64,000 bases of DNA from Rhizopus arrhizus (Eukaryota > Mucoromycota > Mucoromycetes > Mucorales > Rhizopodaceae): NCBI GenBank assembly GCA_024220505.1, contig JAKZZE010000013.1, positions 310,001 to 374,000 of the forward strand, written 5' to 3'. The position numbers and the translations under genes are program-made. This document shows positions 11,547-23,363 of this stretch, one piece after another; position 1 is the first letter of the stretch; each line of letters starts with the position of its first letter. Below the pieces are notes generated by a model. The model saw nothing but the letters and a program-made list of their open reading frames with translations. It searched no databases and was not told where the DNA came from.

Positions 11547-13752
11547 ATGAAATTCGGAGACCATTTATCCAGTAGAATCTATCCACCATGGCACATATAT
11601 TATCTTCAATACAATGAACTTAAACTGGAAATGAAACGACGTCAACTGGATCATCAGTGGAACGACACGGATGAGGCTGAATTTATCAGAAAGCTCGAAG
11701 CTGAACTTGTCAAGGTCTATCGCTTTGTCGAAAAGAACATAAAAGATCTCAACAAACGTTGTCTTCAAATCGAGACCATCGTCCGAGCGTTGATGGCCAA
11801 CACGGCCAAGAACACGCGACGTTATGATGAGGAAGCTGACCGTCTGACTGAGATTTTGTTTGACTGTAACGACATGTCGAAATTTTTGCAATTGAACGCC
11901 ACTGGTTTTGAAAAGCTCGTCAAGAAGCATGATCGATATACTCACATGCGTCTGGTACCAACCTTTAAAAAAGAGATGCTCTCTGAATGGTCCCTGGATC
12001 GACTTACGCTTCAGTTTGATGTCTTGGTTGTCAAAATCTCAGAGTTGCATGATATCTGTCAGTTACACGGAAACCCTCGTCAGACGTATAACTACGTGGA
12101 TCAGACAGCGTTTGAAAGAGCGACAGCCAAATACTGGGTTCACCCAGATAACATCACTGAAGTCAAGTCGATCATCTTATTTCATTTGCCTGTTCATATC
12201 TTTAACCAAAAGAAGCAGTATGAGGAATCTGATATGGCTGTCTCAAGTGTCTACTTTGATAATCAACAATTGGGTCTTTATACTGGAAGATTAGAACGTG
12301 AACCAGGTGCGGAAGCCATTCGGTTGCGTTGGTATGGTGATAATGAAGAGGACGTCTATGTCGAACGTAAGACACACAAGGCTGCTTGGCTTGAGGGTAA
12401 GTCTGTCAAGGATCGATTTAGAATCAAGCAGGGCTTGGTGAACGATTATTTAATTGGGAGATACACTGCAGATGACCTTGTAGAGGATCTTCGCATGAAG
12501 GCAAATGGAAAAGCAAGAAGTGAGGCTGTTTTAGAGGAAAATCATTTTGTGGCATCTGGTATTCAAGCATCTATAAAGAAAAAATCACTTCAACCCATGT
12601 GTCGTGTGTTCTATAATCGTACAGCTTTTCAGTTGCCTGGTGATCAGCGTTTGCGTATCAGCCTTGATTCCAACTTGACTTTTATTCGCGAACATGGTTT
12701 CACACAATCTCACTGGAGACGTAAAGATGTTGGGATTGACTATCCTTTTCGAAATGTAGCAGACGAAGATATCTTACGATTCCCCTATGCCATCTTGGAA
12801 ACCAAATTACAGACCCATCTAGGCCAAGAGTGTCCTGCCTGGCTTACATCCCTGATCGAATCCCATCTGGTTTATGAGGTTCCTCGATTTTCAAAATATA
12901 TTCATGGTGCAGCCACACTGTTCAAGAAAAATATCCCGGTTGCACCCTACTGGTTAGAAGAATTTAGTAAAGACATTCGAAAGAAACCTATGGCCAACAT
13001 CGGATTATCAAGATCACAGAGCTTCAAGCCCTTGGTTAATGGACATCACCGCCAATCCCTCTTGATGATGTATGAAAGAGAAATGCAAAAACCGGGACGA
13101 AATATACCCAAAAGCAAAAGTCTAGCTGACCTTTTTAGTGTCTCAGGGTCGAGTAGAAGACATGATAGACAGCATTTAGCAATTGAAACGGGAGAGATGA
13201 CAAATAGTAGTAATGCACCAAAGGATATAATGTCTCGAATCTGGAATGCCAGCACACCACGATTGACAAAATCCTTTCTCAAAAAAGGTAACGAAACGCC
13301 TCTTTTGCCTCGTACACGCAGCAATCTCGTTAAAAAGATTGAACCCAAAACATTTTTTGCAAATGAGCGAACATTTATCTCTTGGCTTCAATTCTGTGCT
13401 CTCTTACTAACTGTGGCATTGAACTTGTTGAATTATGGTGACTTGATTTCACGAGGGATTGGCGCCACATTTATTGTTATCGGTGCTGCTCTATGCATGT
13501 AAGTATTTCCTCTCCTTTCCTCTTTCAATGTATTATTCATGCATTTCTCTCCCTTTTTTTAGATATGCGCTGATTCGATATCAAATCCGATCATGGCAAC
13601 TTCGTACAAACCGTCATATTATTCGTTATGATGATATCTGGGGCCCTACCGTTTTATGTATTTTACTGGTTGTTGCATTGATGGTTAACTTTTATCTTCG
13701 TTTTTCAACTTTAAGTCCTACTACTTATGAAGATCTGTCGACAGATCAATAA
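11547..13752 (+). CDS. VTC4: Vacuolar transporter chaperone catalytic subunit (polyphosphate polymerase), Vtc4-like
   Basis: Exons 11547..13498, 13563..13752, 713 aa (yeast Vtc4 is 721). Residues ~1-150 are an SPX domain (MKFGDHLSSRIYPPWHIYYL; helix KLVKKHDRYTH with the inositol-pyrophosphate-binding lysines). Residues ~190-490 are the triphosphate-tunnel polymerase with all diagnostic pieces: KYWVHPDN (K195), RLRWYG (R259, R261), ERKTH (K275), FYNRTAFQLP and the metal-binding glutamate in ILETKLQ (E418). These line up, with a small constant offset, with the yeast catalytic residues known from the family. Residues ~605-705 are a DUF202/Vtc1-like domain with three membrane helices. Role: makes polyphosphate from ATP and threads it into the vacuole/acidocalcisome. 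A 64-nt intron splits the first membrane helix pair. First of three tandem VTC genes. Confidence 0.9.
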
Positions 13753-14019
13753 TAAAAAATAAAGTATGAAAAAAGAGAAAGAAATTAGAAATATTTTCTC
13801 TTCACTTTCCTTAATCGTATACAGCATATTCATCCCCTACACAAAACAAACAAAATGACCCAATCAGATATATAAAAAATTAAATGTGATTAAAAAGGAG
13901 ATGGTTTAAAATAAAGGGGAAAGGGATACAGAGCCATACACGCTCAACAGTTTGGATCTGCACTTTTTTTTTCTTGTTCTTCTTTTCAACCTTTTTTTTA
14001 TTATTATTTTTTCTTCAAA
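13753..14019. promoter_or_regulatory. Spacer between VTC genes 1 and 2
   Basis: 267 bp, no coding potential. It ends in a T/C-rich leader directly before ATG 14020. The spacing is too short for another gene but long enough for an independent promoter. Confidence 0.4.
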
Positions 14020-16036
14020 ATGAAGTTTGCGCTTTATTTGTCACAGCATATTTACTTGCCTTGGAAGGATGAATACATTCAATATGATCAGCTAAAGCAA
14101 TTTTTAAAGGATAAACAGTCGTGGACATTTGAAGATGAAATGTATTTTACCCGCCACAAGATTGATTCAGAGTTTGAACGCATCAGTCAGTTTATTGAAA
14201 CCAAGATGAAGGAACCCAAAGGACTCCACGAAGCACGGTTACTTTTAGACTTTATCCACTTGAATACGTTTGGGTTTAGAAAAATTTTGGAAAAACATGA
14301 CAAGTGGACAGAGTTCACCCTTGAACATCGATTTGCTGGATGGGATCGGTATATCGCTGAGCTTCATCAAATTCTTTGTCTAAAATATCATGAAACATCT
14401 TATTGGATCCACCCTGATAACCTCAAAGAATTAGAAGCTATTCTTTTATTCCACTTGCCCAAAGAGGAAGAACAAAATGCTCAATCTGTTTATTTTGATT
14501 CTCTGAATGATTTTCAGCTTTATTCTGATGTGCTCAAAAGGAAAAAAGGTGCAGAATTGATACGAATGACGACGTGGTAAATTCAACTAGAAGTGATTAT
14601 AACTGTTTATAACAAAGAAAAATAGGCACAAAGCAGAGAATCCTTTGTCTATTGTTCTGTTTGAACAAAAGGAATTTGAAGAATTTGAAACAATATCAAT
14701 TGCAAACAAATCATTCTACTTGAAACCCCATCTCGCAGATAAATATCTGAGAGGAGAATGGACTCCAAACGACATTCTAGATGACCTCCAGCTTTATTTG
14801 GACCAGAATAGCCTTAAAACAACAGTCTCTGTAGCATCTACAATATTTAAATCGATTCAACAGACACAACCCATACTACGATGTTGCTATCAAAGTACAC
14901 TTTACAGCGCTAATCCAAACCATATCCTGACCTTGAAAACCAACCTGTCTTTTTCCAAAGAGATTAATAGGCATCCAACAAGTCAAGGCGATCAGCATCT
15001 GTTTCCCTTCGCAATACTTAAATTAAAAAGTGCAGAGAACGAACAGATACCAGATTGGCTAAGTCATTTAACTGAACACAGCAGGTTGATATACAAGGTT
15101 CCCTACTTCGAAGAATATCTGCACGGAATGACATATTTCTTTCAAGACAGATTGCCACTATTGCCCTGGTGGCTCAATGAATTAGACAAGGACATCCGCA
15201 AAGGTTCTCTGGCTCCGCTTTATGTGGACGAAAAAGGACAGCGAGACTATTTGGATGATGACATCAAAGAGAATCTCTTGTCTTCCTCTCTGACCGTGAC
15301 AGATCAAGAGCCCAGACGTATCAGTAGGCAAGGGCACTTGTTTACTAGTAACATTGTTACAAGAATCAAAAACATGAAATCATTTGGTGAAGATGCACCA
15401 CCGCCGGTCTACGGTCCCGATGATATGAACATTTTCAAGTGGCTCTATGCCAAGTTTACAAACGACAAGGAGCTCCTTTCACCTGCTTTGCCTAATCAAG
15501 ACCCTCGCATCATGTCCAAGAAGACTGCACGATTAGAACCCAAGCTTTTCATGGCCAATGAAAGAATCTTTATGTCTTGGCTACAATTCTGCGCACTGCT
15601 GCTCACCCTGTCACTGGGTTTAATCAATTTCGGTGACCAGACCTCACGCATTAGTGGTGCGCTTTTTATCATGATTGCCATTACAGTGTCAGCCTACTCT
15701 TTGCTTCGTTATCAATACAGAGCCTGGCAAATTCGGTTTCGCAGTAATATTCGATTTGACGATATTTACGGCCCAGCTGGGCTTTGCTTTATCTTTGTGC
15801 TTGCAGCAGTCATCAATCTTGGATTACGTATGGATCATCCAGTAGAAGGTCTTGTGAACCCCTTTGGTAAGACATCGAATGAGACCAGATTTAATTTGAC
15901 CGAGTATAATACAACATTTACTCCTCTTTCTTCTGTTGATGATAAAGCATTAAATAAACATGTATCAAAACATAACACAACAAAAGTAAATAAATACGGA
16001 AAAACAAAAGAAGATGAAGATGAAGATGAAGACTAA
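14020..16036 (+). CDS. Divergent VTC paralog with degenerate polymerase domain (predicted non-catalytic)
   Basis: Exons 14020..14576, 14626..16036, 655 aa. SPX-like N-terminus (MKFALYLSQHIYLPWKDEYI) with the helix NTFGFRKILEKHDKW, in which one inositol-pyrophosphate-site lysine is Glu. The tunnel domain is recognisable only by position (SYWIHPDNLKELEAILLFHL, then PILRCCYQSTLYS and PYFEEYLHGM). The catalytic signatures are gone: KYW is SYW, RLRWYG is replaced by LIRMTTWHKA, ERKTH by LFEQKEF, ETKL by LKLKS. The C-terminal DUF202 membrane domain is well kept (ERIFMSWLQFCALLLTLSLG), followed by a lumenal-type Asn-rich tail and an acidic end (EDEDEDED). I infer a regulatory or structural VTC subunit (Vtc2/Vtc3-like role), not a polymerase. 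Confidence 0.85.
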
Positions 16037-16316
16037 TAATAAAAACTCCTTTATACTTTATATAAAAAAATAATCCCTTTTCCTTCATAACTAAGAGAAA
16101 CTTGGCAAATGTTACTGTCACACATATATATCAGTTATTTTTGGAGATATGACTATTGTAACATAAAGCTGAGCACCAACTAGAGCAATAAAAGGTGATG
16201 TCCAGTGCACACTTCATTTATAGTTGTGTTACCTATTTCATTTTATGCTAAAAAAAGAAAAAACTTTGCCACATAAAGATTTGTATGGTTTGTACATGTT
16301 AATTTCTTTTTTCTCC
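16037..16316. other. 3' flank of VTC gene 2, no gene seen
   Basis: 280 bp without coding potential, running from the VTC paralog stop to the left arm of the inverted repeat. Confidence 0.4.
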
Positions 16317-16514
16317 AATTCAATTGCGCGTAGATATTTCTATTTTGTATTATATTTATAGCATAAGCTCAAGGGTGCTCGGGATTTCATAAATGATATT
16401 TTGTTCGCTCGCATCATGCTTCTGAAATTTTCATAAATTATCTGTTTTGCAATTTGAACGGACACTGCTCTAAAGGAAATACAAGACACATCCAGTGCAG
16501 CGTGTGTTTCATGA
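16317..16514 (+). repeat. Left arm of a perfect 198-bp inverted repeat
   Basis: This arm (AATTCAATTGCGCG... to ...GTGTTTCATGA) is identical, read in reverse complement, to 17498-17695; I found no mismatch over 198 positions. Identity breaks immediately outside both ends, although both flanks are homopolymer-like (T-rich left, A-rich right), so a longer imperfect stem is possible. Confidence 0.9.
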
Positions 16515-17497
16515 TAAACTACAGCAGCCAGATATTTATTTTTACTGTCAAATTTTACAATTGAAGCAAAAGATGCGTTGTGTCTATATGCGAATTAATT
16601 GTCACTTTTATATTATCCAGCAGGATGATGCTTATAATAGTAAGTATAGTCCATTTATGATTGTCGCTTTTAAATTACTGATTGGCTCATAAACGCAAAT
16701 TGCTTTCAGTTTCTTCTTTGTTTCAATGTAGATAATGTTCACTATCCATCATTTCTTGTCGCTCATACTTTTTACAGCATCTCCCCTACCTAATAAAACG
16801 TACTTTAAACTACTGTTTTCCATTAGCATCAGAGTTTCATTTGTAGCACCTTTACTGAACGAATATAATTTTCCTGTTCTTTTAAAGAAATAGCAGCAAC
16901 ATATACAGCGCTTCGTATAACCTATTTATATCCAATAACTTCATCATTACTGATTCCAGTGAATCAACAGGTTCTAATTGATGATTGATCAAATAAAAAG
17001 AACAACATATAGTCACACTATGAAATGTTTCAATGTTTTTAAATTCAATATGTAATTATTAGATGAAAATAAAAGAAAGATGTTTATTTTTATTAAACTA
17101 ATAACAACAGTGGTCAATGGCTACTATATCTTCTGTTTGGCATCAATTATCGCTCAACATATGTTATTCAGACGTTCAGCAAGTTCAATGCATACTCACT
17201 CATTTCACTTGAAGTACCAGCTTCAAATCTTCTACATTGGTAATATAAGTTCTGATCTACTTTAGTCGTGCATCAAGTGCCCATCAAATATGCCTTTAGG
17301 ACCCAAACTAGAGCTTTGAGTGGATCAGGATAAAAGACCTCAAATGCTATAATCTTTTTTTTATTTTTTATTTTTTTGCGCCATCTTTTTGAAATTTGAG
17401 GACCCAACTCTCCCTATTGAACTTCTTGATGAATCAAGGGTAAGAATTCCAAGCCAAAGTTTTGTTATATTCACGTTAATATACTCTGCCATCTAGG

Positions 17498-17695
17498 TCA
17501 TGAAACACACGCTGCACTGGATGTGTCTTGTATTTCCTTTAGAGCAGTGTCCGTTCAAATTGCAAAACAGATAATTTATGAAAATTTCAGAAGCATGATG
17601 CGAGCGAACAAAATATCATTTATGAAATCCCGAGCACCCTTGAGCTTATGCTATAAATATAATACAAAATAGAAATATCTACGCGCAATTGAATT
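17498..17695 (-). repeat. Right arm of the perfect 198-bp inverted repeat
   Basis: Exact reverse complement of 16317-16514. A transcript crossing both arms would fold into a 198-bp perfect RNA hairpin with a ~1-kb loop. Confidence 0.9.
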
Positions 17696-18797
17696 AGAAA
17701 AAAAAATCAATAGGTATTTACACTGAATTTCACTTCTGAGTTTTCCAAACTTTTCACAGAAGTAATTAGAATATATCTGCTGCTTTTTTTTTTTTTTATA
17801 AATAGTAGCTCAAAGGTGCCATTGTAATGATTGAATATCTTATTTCTAAAAGCGTGTTACCATTTCCAACACAGAGTATTTTTGATTCTTACATTTCGTA
17901 TAATTTGACAATGTCATCTTTATTGACATTAATTGTTCAATGTGTCACCATTTGCCTATAATTTTTAGTATGGCTAGAAAGTGCCCCTCATCGGGTAAAA
18001 ATGGAGCTTTAACACCAGCATGGCCTGTGGCGCTGCCATTGAGACACGATCAAATCAGATTAGCATTAATAAACGTCTCGGAATGGAATAAGCTTGAGTA
18101 ACCTTTATATATGCTATAAATGTTTTATCAAACCATCATTCAGTAAGCCTTTTATAGTGATCAATGTAAACTTTTCTAATTTCTGTAATACTATTTTAAT
18201 TCACTGTTCACAGCCTAGTTTCCAAAAAAAAATTCCTAGCTTGCTATTCTTATCAAGCATGTTTAATGAGACCGCGTAAACGTACGAGACCTTTGTTAGC
18301 TTGTTTATTGTATTATTTCACTTAAGTCTTTCACGACGATATTTTTAAACAAATAAGCGCGTGATTTATTATTGTTTTGATGACAGCATATTAAACGTGC
18401 AAATAAAAGAATATGTAAGCCAGAACGGTATAATGTATAAAATTAGTCACTTGTAGTTTTATGAATATACCAGGAACACATTAACATCATCCTTTTTGAA
18501 AAAATCAGTGTAAACTATTTCTATTCTGAGCAAAACATGTAACTTATTTTTAAAGTAGCGAGCATTGTCTAGTGATGTCGGAATACTAATTATTTATTTT
18601 TAGAACTAACATGTCGCTTTTAATGAATACGGATTAAAAAGAGGGGAAAAAGTCCCCAGGTAATGATTGGTGATGGAAAACACAAACATTTAAAGTATTT
18701 TTTTTTCTCGGGTCATATTTGTGCAACGATAAAAAGTAATTCTTATTTTTCTTTGTCTTCTTCTAACATGTTTTTTTCTTCTTCTTTTAAATAAATT
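17696..18797. other. Gene-free region upstream of VTC gene 3
   Basis: About 1.1 kb with only short, featureless frames (for example 18094-18279). The last 40 bp before ATG 18798 are C/T-rich and likely belong to the VTC leader. Confidence 0.4.
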
Positions 18798-21099
18798 ATG
18801 AAATTTGGGGCAGAATTTCAAGAAAATATATTTCCACCTTGGAGACTTTCTTATATTGCTTATGATAAATTAAATCAAGAACTCAAAACTAGACAATCTA
18901 GTCATGCATGGACAGAGAAAGATGAAGCAGAGTTCATTCAATTAATGGATAGTGAATTGAATAAGGTCTATGACTTTATCAATGCAAAAATGGCTGAAGT
19001 AGATGCAAGAATCCTTTACTGTGAACGTACGATTCAAACCACATCAGATGCTATCTTTAACGCAATGGAAGAGACCTTGACTGACATCCTATTTGATATC
19101 AATGATCTTTCAAAGTTTACAAGGCTCAATTTCAAAGCAATACAAAAACTATTAAAAAAACATGATCGTTCAACTGGCCTTTCACTAAAAGAAACTTATG
19201 TTGAAAAATTGCGAGAAAAGCCGCTTGATAAACAAAGATTTGACGTTGCTCTTGTGTACATCTCAGCTTTGCATGACATGTGCCGAAATAGAGGAAAACC
19301 CAGCTCAGGCACTGGTGTTAGCCAAGATGGACAAGAAACAACAACGTTTACCTATTGGGTTCATCCAGACAATGTTACAGAAGTGAAATCTATCATCATG
19401 CTTCATTTACCAGTGCACATTTTTAATACCAGCAAAAAATTTGAAACATCGGATGCTGCTGTATCAAATGTTTATTTGGATAACTCAGATTTTGATTTGT
19501 ATACTGGAAGACTTCAAAGGGATGAAATGGCTGAAGCCATTCGACTTAAATGGTAAAAGAAACAATTTCTTTTTCTTTTTACTCAAACTTTTATTTTAGG
19601 TATGGTTCATGCTCTTCTAATGACATTTATTTTGAGAGAGAAACACACAGAGAGACTTCATCAGATGGTAGTTCAACCAAGGATAGATTCTGCATACCAG
19701 AGAGTCGCGTCAATTCATTTTTATCAGGTCAATACACGGCAGAAGACATGGCAGTGGAATTAAAAGAGAAAGAAATGGATGAGAGCACCATGAAAGACAT
19801 CCTTTTCACTGCTACTGGAATACAAGCATCCATTGAGCAAAAAGGACTAGAACCTGTCCTTCGCGTATTTTACCATCGTACCACATTCCAATTACCCAGC
19901 ACACAGGCACTTTGTATCTCACTCGATACAGATCTTGCATTCATTCGAGAGGATCACCTTCAAGGAGACTGGCGTCGTCCTGATGTAGGCATTGATTATC
20001 CATTTGACTATTTGTCAAAACAAGATGTTTTGCGTTTTCCCTATGCTGTTCTAGAGACCCGTCTGGGCCAAGAACCGCCTACCTGGCTGAGATCGCTTGT
20101 TGAGGGACATTTGGTTCACGAGGTACCACGTTTTTCAAAGTATTTGCACGGGGTGAGCCACCTTTATAAGAAGCACTTGCCACTTGTGCCATGGTGGTTG
20201 TCTGAGATGAATGCAGACATTCGTAAACCTCGGATAGAGAACCTCGGCTTGACAAGGTCACGCAGCTTTAAACCCCTTATTGATGGTCAATATAGACGTG
20301 CTTCCATTCAAGAAAGAGAAAGATCAAGCAGGCAAGGAGTGATGAGAGATACCAAGCTGAATGGAGCAGAACTTAGCAGAAGAAATTCCAATGATAATTT
20401 AGCAGCCAACGAAGGGTTTACACTGATTGAACTTAATCCAAGTCCAGAGCATTCAACAGTTCATTTGGCACCGAGTGCCACTCAACCACTGCTATCAGAT
20501 AATGCGTCATCTATAAACATTAGCAAATTCAACCCTAAACGTAACAAGCCGTTCTACAGTGTTTCTGAACCTGGAGTGACAGACAGTAAAGGGCATTTGT
20601 TATCAAAGAAAAGTCTGAATGAATCTGTTGACTTGGAATCAGGCACACCAAAAAAGGTGATCAAGGTCAAGGTGGATCCCAAGACATTCTTTTCAAACGA
20701 ACGTACCTTTATTTCTTGGCTTCAATTTTGTGCTCTTTTGTTGACAGTCGCACTGAATTTACTTAATTTTGGTGATAATGTGTCTCGTATCGTCGGTGGT
20801 GTATTTATTGGAGTCTCTTCTGCTGTTGCTTTATATGCGCTTTATAGATTCGAAAAACGTGCATGGTACGTGTTTTGTATATAAAGTCACTTGGATGTAT
20901 TCTAATACTTACTTTTTTTTTTGGCTCAAATAGGATGATCAGTCGTCGTTCTATTGGTAGATATGATGATCTTTGGGGACCAGCCGTACTTTGTCTGATT
21001 CTTGTTGTTGCACTTCTTGTAAGTTTAAGATTCAATCTTACAACAGCAAAATTTATCTAACTTCTTTTATAGTTAAATCTTTATTTGCGATTTCGCTAA
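18798..21099 (+). CDS. Third VTC paralog: SPX + altered polymerase domain + DUF202 (predicted non-catalytic)
   Basis: Exons 18798..19552, 19600..20865, 20934..21018, 21073..21099, 710 aa. The last exon encodes only LNLYLRFR and was recovered because the first VTC gene ends the same way. SPX residues ~1-150 (MKFGAEFQENIFPPWRLSYI; KLLKKHDRSTG retains the binding lysines). The tunnel domain is close to Vtc4 but the active site is changed: KYWVH is TYWVH, RLRWYG is RLKWYG, ERKTH is ERETH, ETKLQ is ETRLG. FYHRTTFQLP and PRFSKYLHG are kept. Residues ~600-705 form the three-helix DUF202 domain. A Ser-rich linker (~490-590) carries RSFKPLIDG and likely phosphosites. I infer a Vtc2/3-type regulatory subunit paired with the catalytic gene at 11547. 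Confidence 0.87.
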
Positions 21100-21317
21100 G
21101 AAGTACATTATCATATTTTATATTTCTTTTGCATGTGAGTGCCTTAGATTGTGTATTATTAGTATCTACATGTATTTATCATAAATATAATAAAATAAGA
21201 AACATTGTATATTAATCAACTCAACCTCTTCACTGCATAATTTTATTCTATTTTAGTTTCCGCCTTACAATATAAACTACAAACTTATTTTCTTTTTATT
21301 TTGCTTTCAGACACTAT

Positions 21318-22562
21318 ATGAAAATGACTAAAAGACGTAAACAACCTAGACAACCTATGCTAGTAGATGTCTCCAACGTTCGTCAACATCAAGATTTTGA
21401 CGAAAGCGATTTTGAATTAGCACAAACAGAATTTCAAAGTGAACAGTTTTATATAGTTAATTATCGAACACCCATCCGATCTATTCTTTATTATATTTAT
21501 GGTATCTTGTAAGAAAAAAGGATAGGAATATTAATATTGACCTGCTTTACATTAGATGTTTTATTAGGCGCATTATCTTATTTGAAACCGTTTATAACAT
21601 TTATAACTGCCTTTGTTTTATTATTTTGTCTCCTTAGTTACGGTTACAGACTATTTAAAGAACTAATTTTGGATACAGTATGTCCCTTGCCTGTTGTAGG
21701 TCAATATATTCCGGGCTGTAAAAACTATAGTCCTACTATCCCTGACTTTACCCATTTTGTTAAACTCCAAGAGTCGCTCTATGACAGTATGCTTTCACGG
21801 CCGCCAGCAAACTCAATCTCAGTCGTGGAACTCAAGCGAGTCGAGTTGGCCACACGTGATCTGCAGGCGATGGTCAAGCACTCAAACTTGATGAGTTCAG
21901 ATCTGCTTGAATCAAAATTGGGCGAATACATCGTTCGTTCAAGACAGTTTGGACGTGACCTTCAAAGTCTGCAGGCTCAGACGCGTGGTGTGATTGATAA
22001 TTTGATTACCTACAACACCTTCACGTTTCGCAAACTATCTGAAGTGAAGTCCAAAAAATCAAGTCGACAGGATTTACGAATACTGTATGAAAAGGCAATG
22101 AGTCTTGTTGAGAAAGAGGCCAAACGACTCATTTTGACCATTGAAAAAGCACAAGGATCACTTTATTTATTAGAAGAGGATTTGTATGGTATTCATGAGA
22201 TTACAATTCAAGAAAAAAGCCATCAACTATCAGAAAGACCACACATCTTGGCTGATTTAGTAAACCAGGTGACCAGTAAAGGTTTACGCAGAAAGTTGGT
22301 ACAGGAGAATCTGGATTTATTAGTTAATTTTGATACAGAAAGAAACAGGGCTGCTCAGCAACTGATGTTGATGCTGAATAAGATGGAAACCTTTCAAATG
22401 GATCTTGAAGAATTACGAACACAAGTGGTTGCTCCTATACTTGTCCCGGATGCTATACCACTCGAAATGCATATTGAAAATATTGGAAAGACTATTGAGA
22501 GGTTAAAGAGTAGTAAAATTATATTTTTTGAAGAAAAGTCTACTGTTGAAGGTAATCAATGA
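21318..22562 (+). CDS. Membrane-anchored coiled-coil protein, unrecognised
   Basis: Exons 21318..21501, 21556..22562, 396 aa. The junction works only with donor G|GTATCT at 21502, giving IYDVLLGALSYLKPFITFIT. The N-terminal ~60 residues are hydrophilic and basic. Residues ~64-105 contain one or two hydrophobic helices (FITFITAFVLLFCLLSYGYR). The remainder (~110-396) is long amphipathic helix with a coiled-coil look (LESKLGEYIVRSRQFGRDLQ and similar). No catalytic motif is seen. A CTTTCAG acceptor-like site 8 bp before the ATG suggests a 5'-UTR intron. It lies between VTC gene 3 and PHO88, but a phosphate role would be guesswork. Confidence 0.65.
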
Positions 22563-22624
22563 TTTAATAATAAAGATCTGGTTTCAATCATGATTATTTT
22601 CTATTGAGAATATTTTATCTTTTA

Positions 22625-23363
22625 TTATTCTGCCTTTAAAGCCTTTTCAGCCTTTTTGATAGAGCCTTTATCCGTCTTGGGTTGTTTCTTTTCATTCACC
22701 AAACCAAAAGGTGCTTCAATTCTAAAGGGACGTCTCAAATCACCAGTAGGTTGAGCTCCCCAAATATGAATACGTGCTTCTTTTGTTGTCAAAAAGGTCT
22801 TGAAACCAAGAATGGATTGAACCAATAAAGGTTGAATATAACCAAATTTAAGATGAATAACAGCAGTGACAGCAATACCAATAAGTGATTGTTTTGCAGT
22901 CTTTTGACTTCATTCACATCATATTCTATAGTCTACGTTAATTAAACCATACAATTTTTTCATTTTTCTCTTTATTTCATCACTTTACCCATAATAGTTG
23001 TATTGACTAATTGATCAGCAGTTTCTGTACCATCCCAACTTTGAGTGGCAGGTTCAACATATTTTAAGATGGTCTGATCTATAGTCATTTTAGCTTTCTT
23101 TTTTTTTTTTTTTCTATTTTATTTTCTTGTTTTTTTTTTTTACCATTCTTTTGTTTGATTGTTTGAATCAAGTAAAAGTGAAGGCCGAAAACAATGGCTT
23201 GTGCGAAAAAGTAAAATAATCGAAGTGTTTGAACATGTTTTTCGAGTGAAAGCAACTTTGATAATTGCTGAAAGAATAAAAAGGAGCCAATACCGAAATA
23301 AGGGGAATTCAAAAACTTTACAAGGCCACTATTGTCAGACATACTTGAAAACAAAGCAAACAA
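22625..23363 (-). CDS. PHO88: PHO88/SND3 family ER protein, reading frame broken by a 1-nt indel
   Basis: Exons complement(22625..22925, 22989..23093, 23144..23363). Translation gives MFALFSSMSDNSGLVKFLNS..., then MTIDQTILKYVEPATQSWDG, TTIMEYDVNEVK, and the family end VTAVIHLKFGYIQPLLVQSI / IHIWGAQPTGDLRRPF / PKTDKGSIKKAEKALKAE. The coding sum is 626 nt, one short of 627. The frame slips at the A4 run in GTCAAAAGAC (22902-22905), where the family predicts ...EVKKTAKQ; five A's would restore 208 aa. Family role: ER membrane protein first found by its effect on phosphate uptake, later the SND3 component of an alternative ER-targeting route. A splice variant skipping the EYDVNEVK segment could also avoid the shift, but would drop conserved residues. 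Divergent from the paladin-like gene. Confidence 0.85.

Larger units (their letters stand above)
16317..17695. mobile_element. Candidate non-autonomous foldback/TIR element between VTC genes
   Basis: Two 198-bp perfect inverted arms enclose 983 bp (16515-17497) with no transposase-like ORF; the longest frames are about 60 aa and featureless. A non-autonomous TIR or foldback element is the simplest reading. I found no convincing target-site duplication (left flank ...TTTCTCC, right flank AGAAAAA...), so two oppositely oriented insertions of the same repeat, or a local inverted duplication, remain possible. The perfect arm identity implies a recent origin or gene conversion. Confidence 0.5.

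Noticed and set aside
16495..16692. ORF starting inside the left inverted-repeat arm (QRVFHDKLQQPDIYFY...)
   Set aside because: Only 65 codons, no transposase signature, and half of it is outside the repeat; kept as non-coding interior.
13753..18797. Idea that VTC genes 1-3 are one split gene
   Set aside because: Each has its own complete SPX start and DUF202 end, so they are separate genes.
19550..19605. Continuous ORF reading through the intron of VTC gene 3 (MVKETISFSFYSN...)
   Set aside because: A clear GT-AG intron (19553-19599) rebuilds RLKWYG in line with the paralogs.
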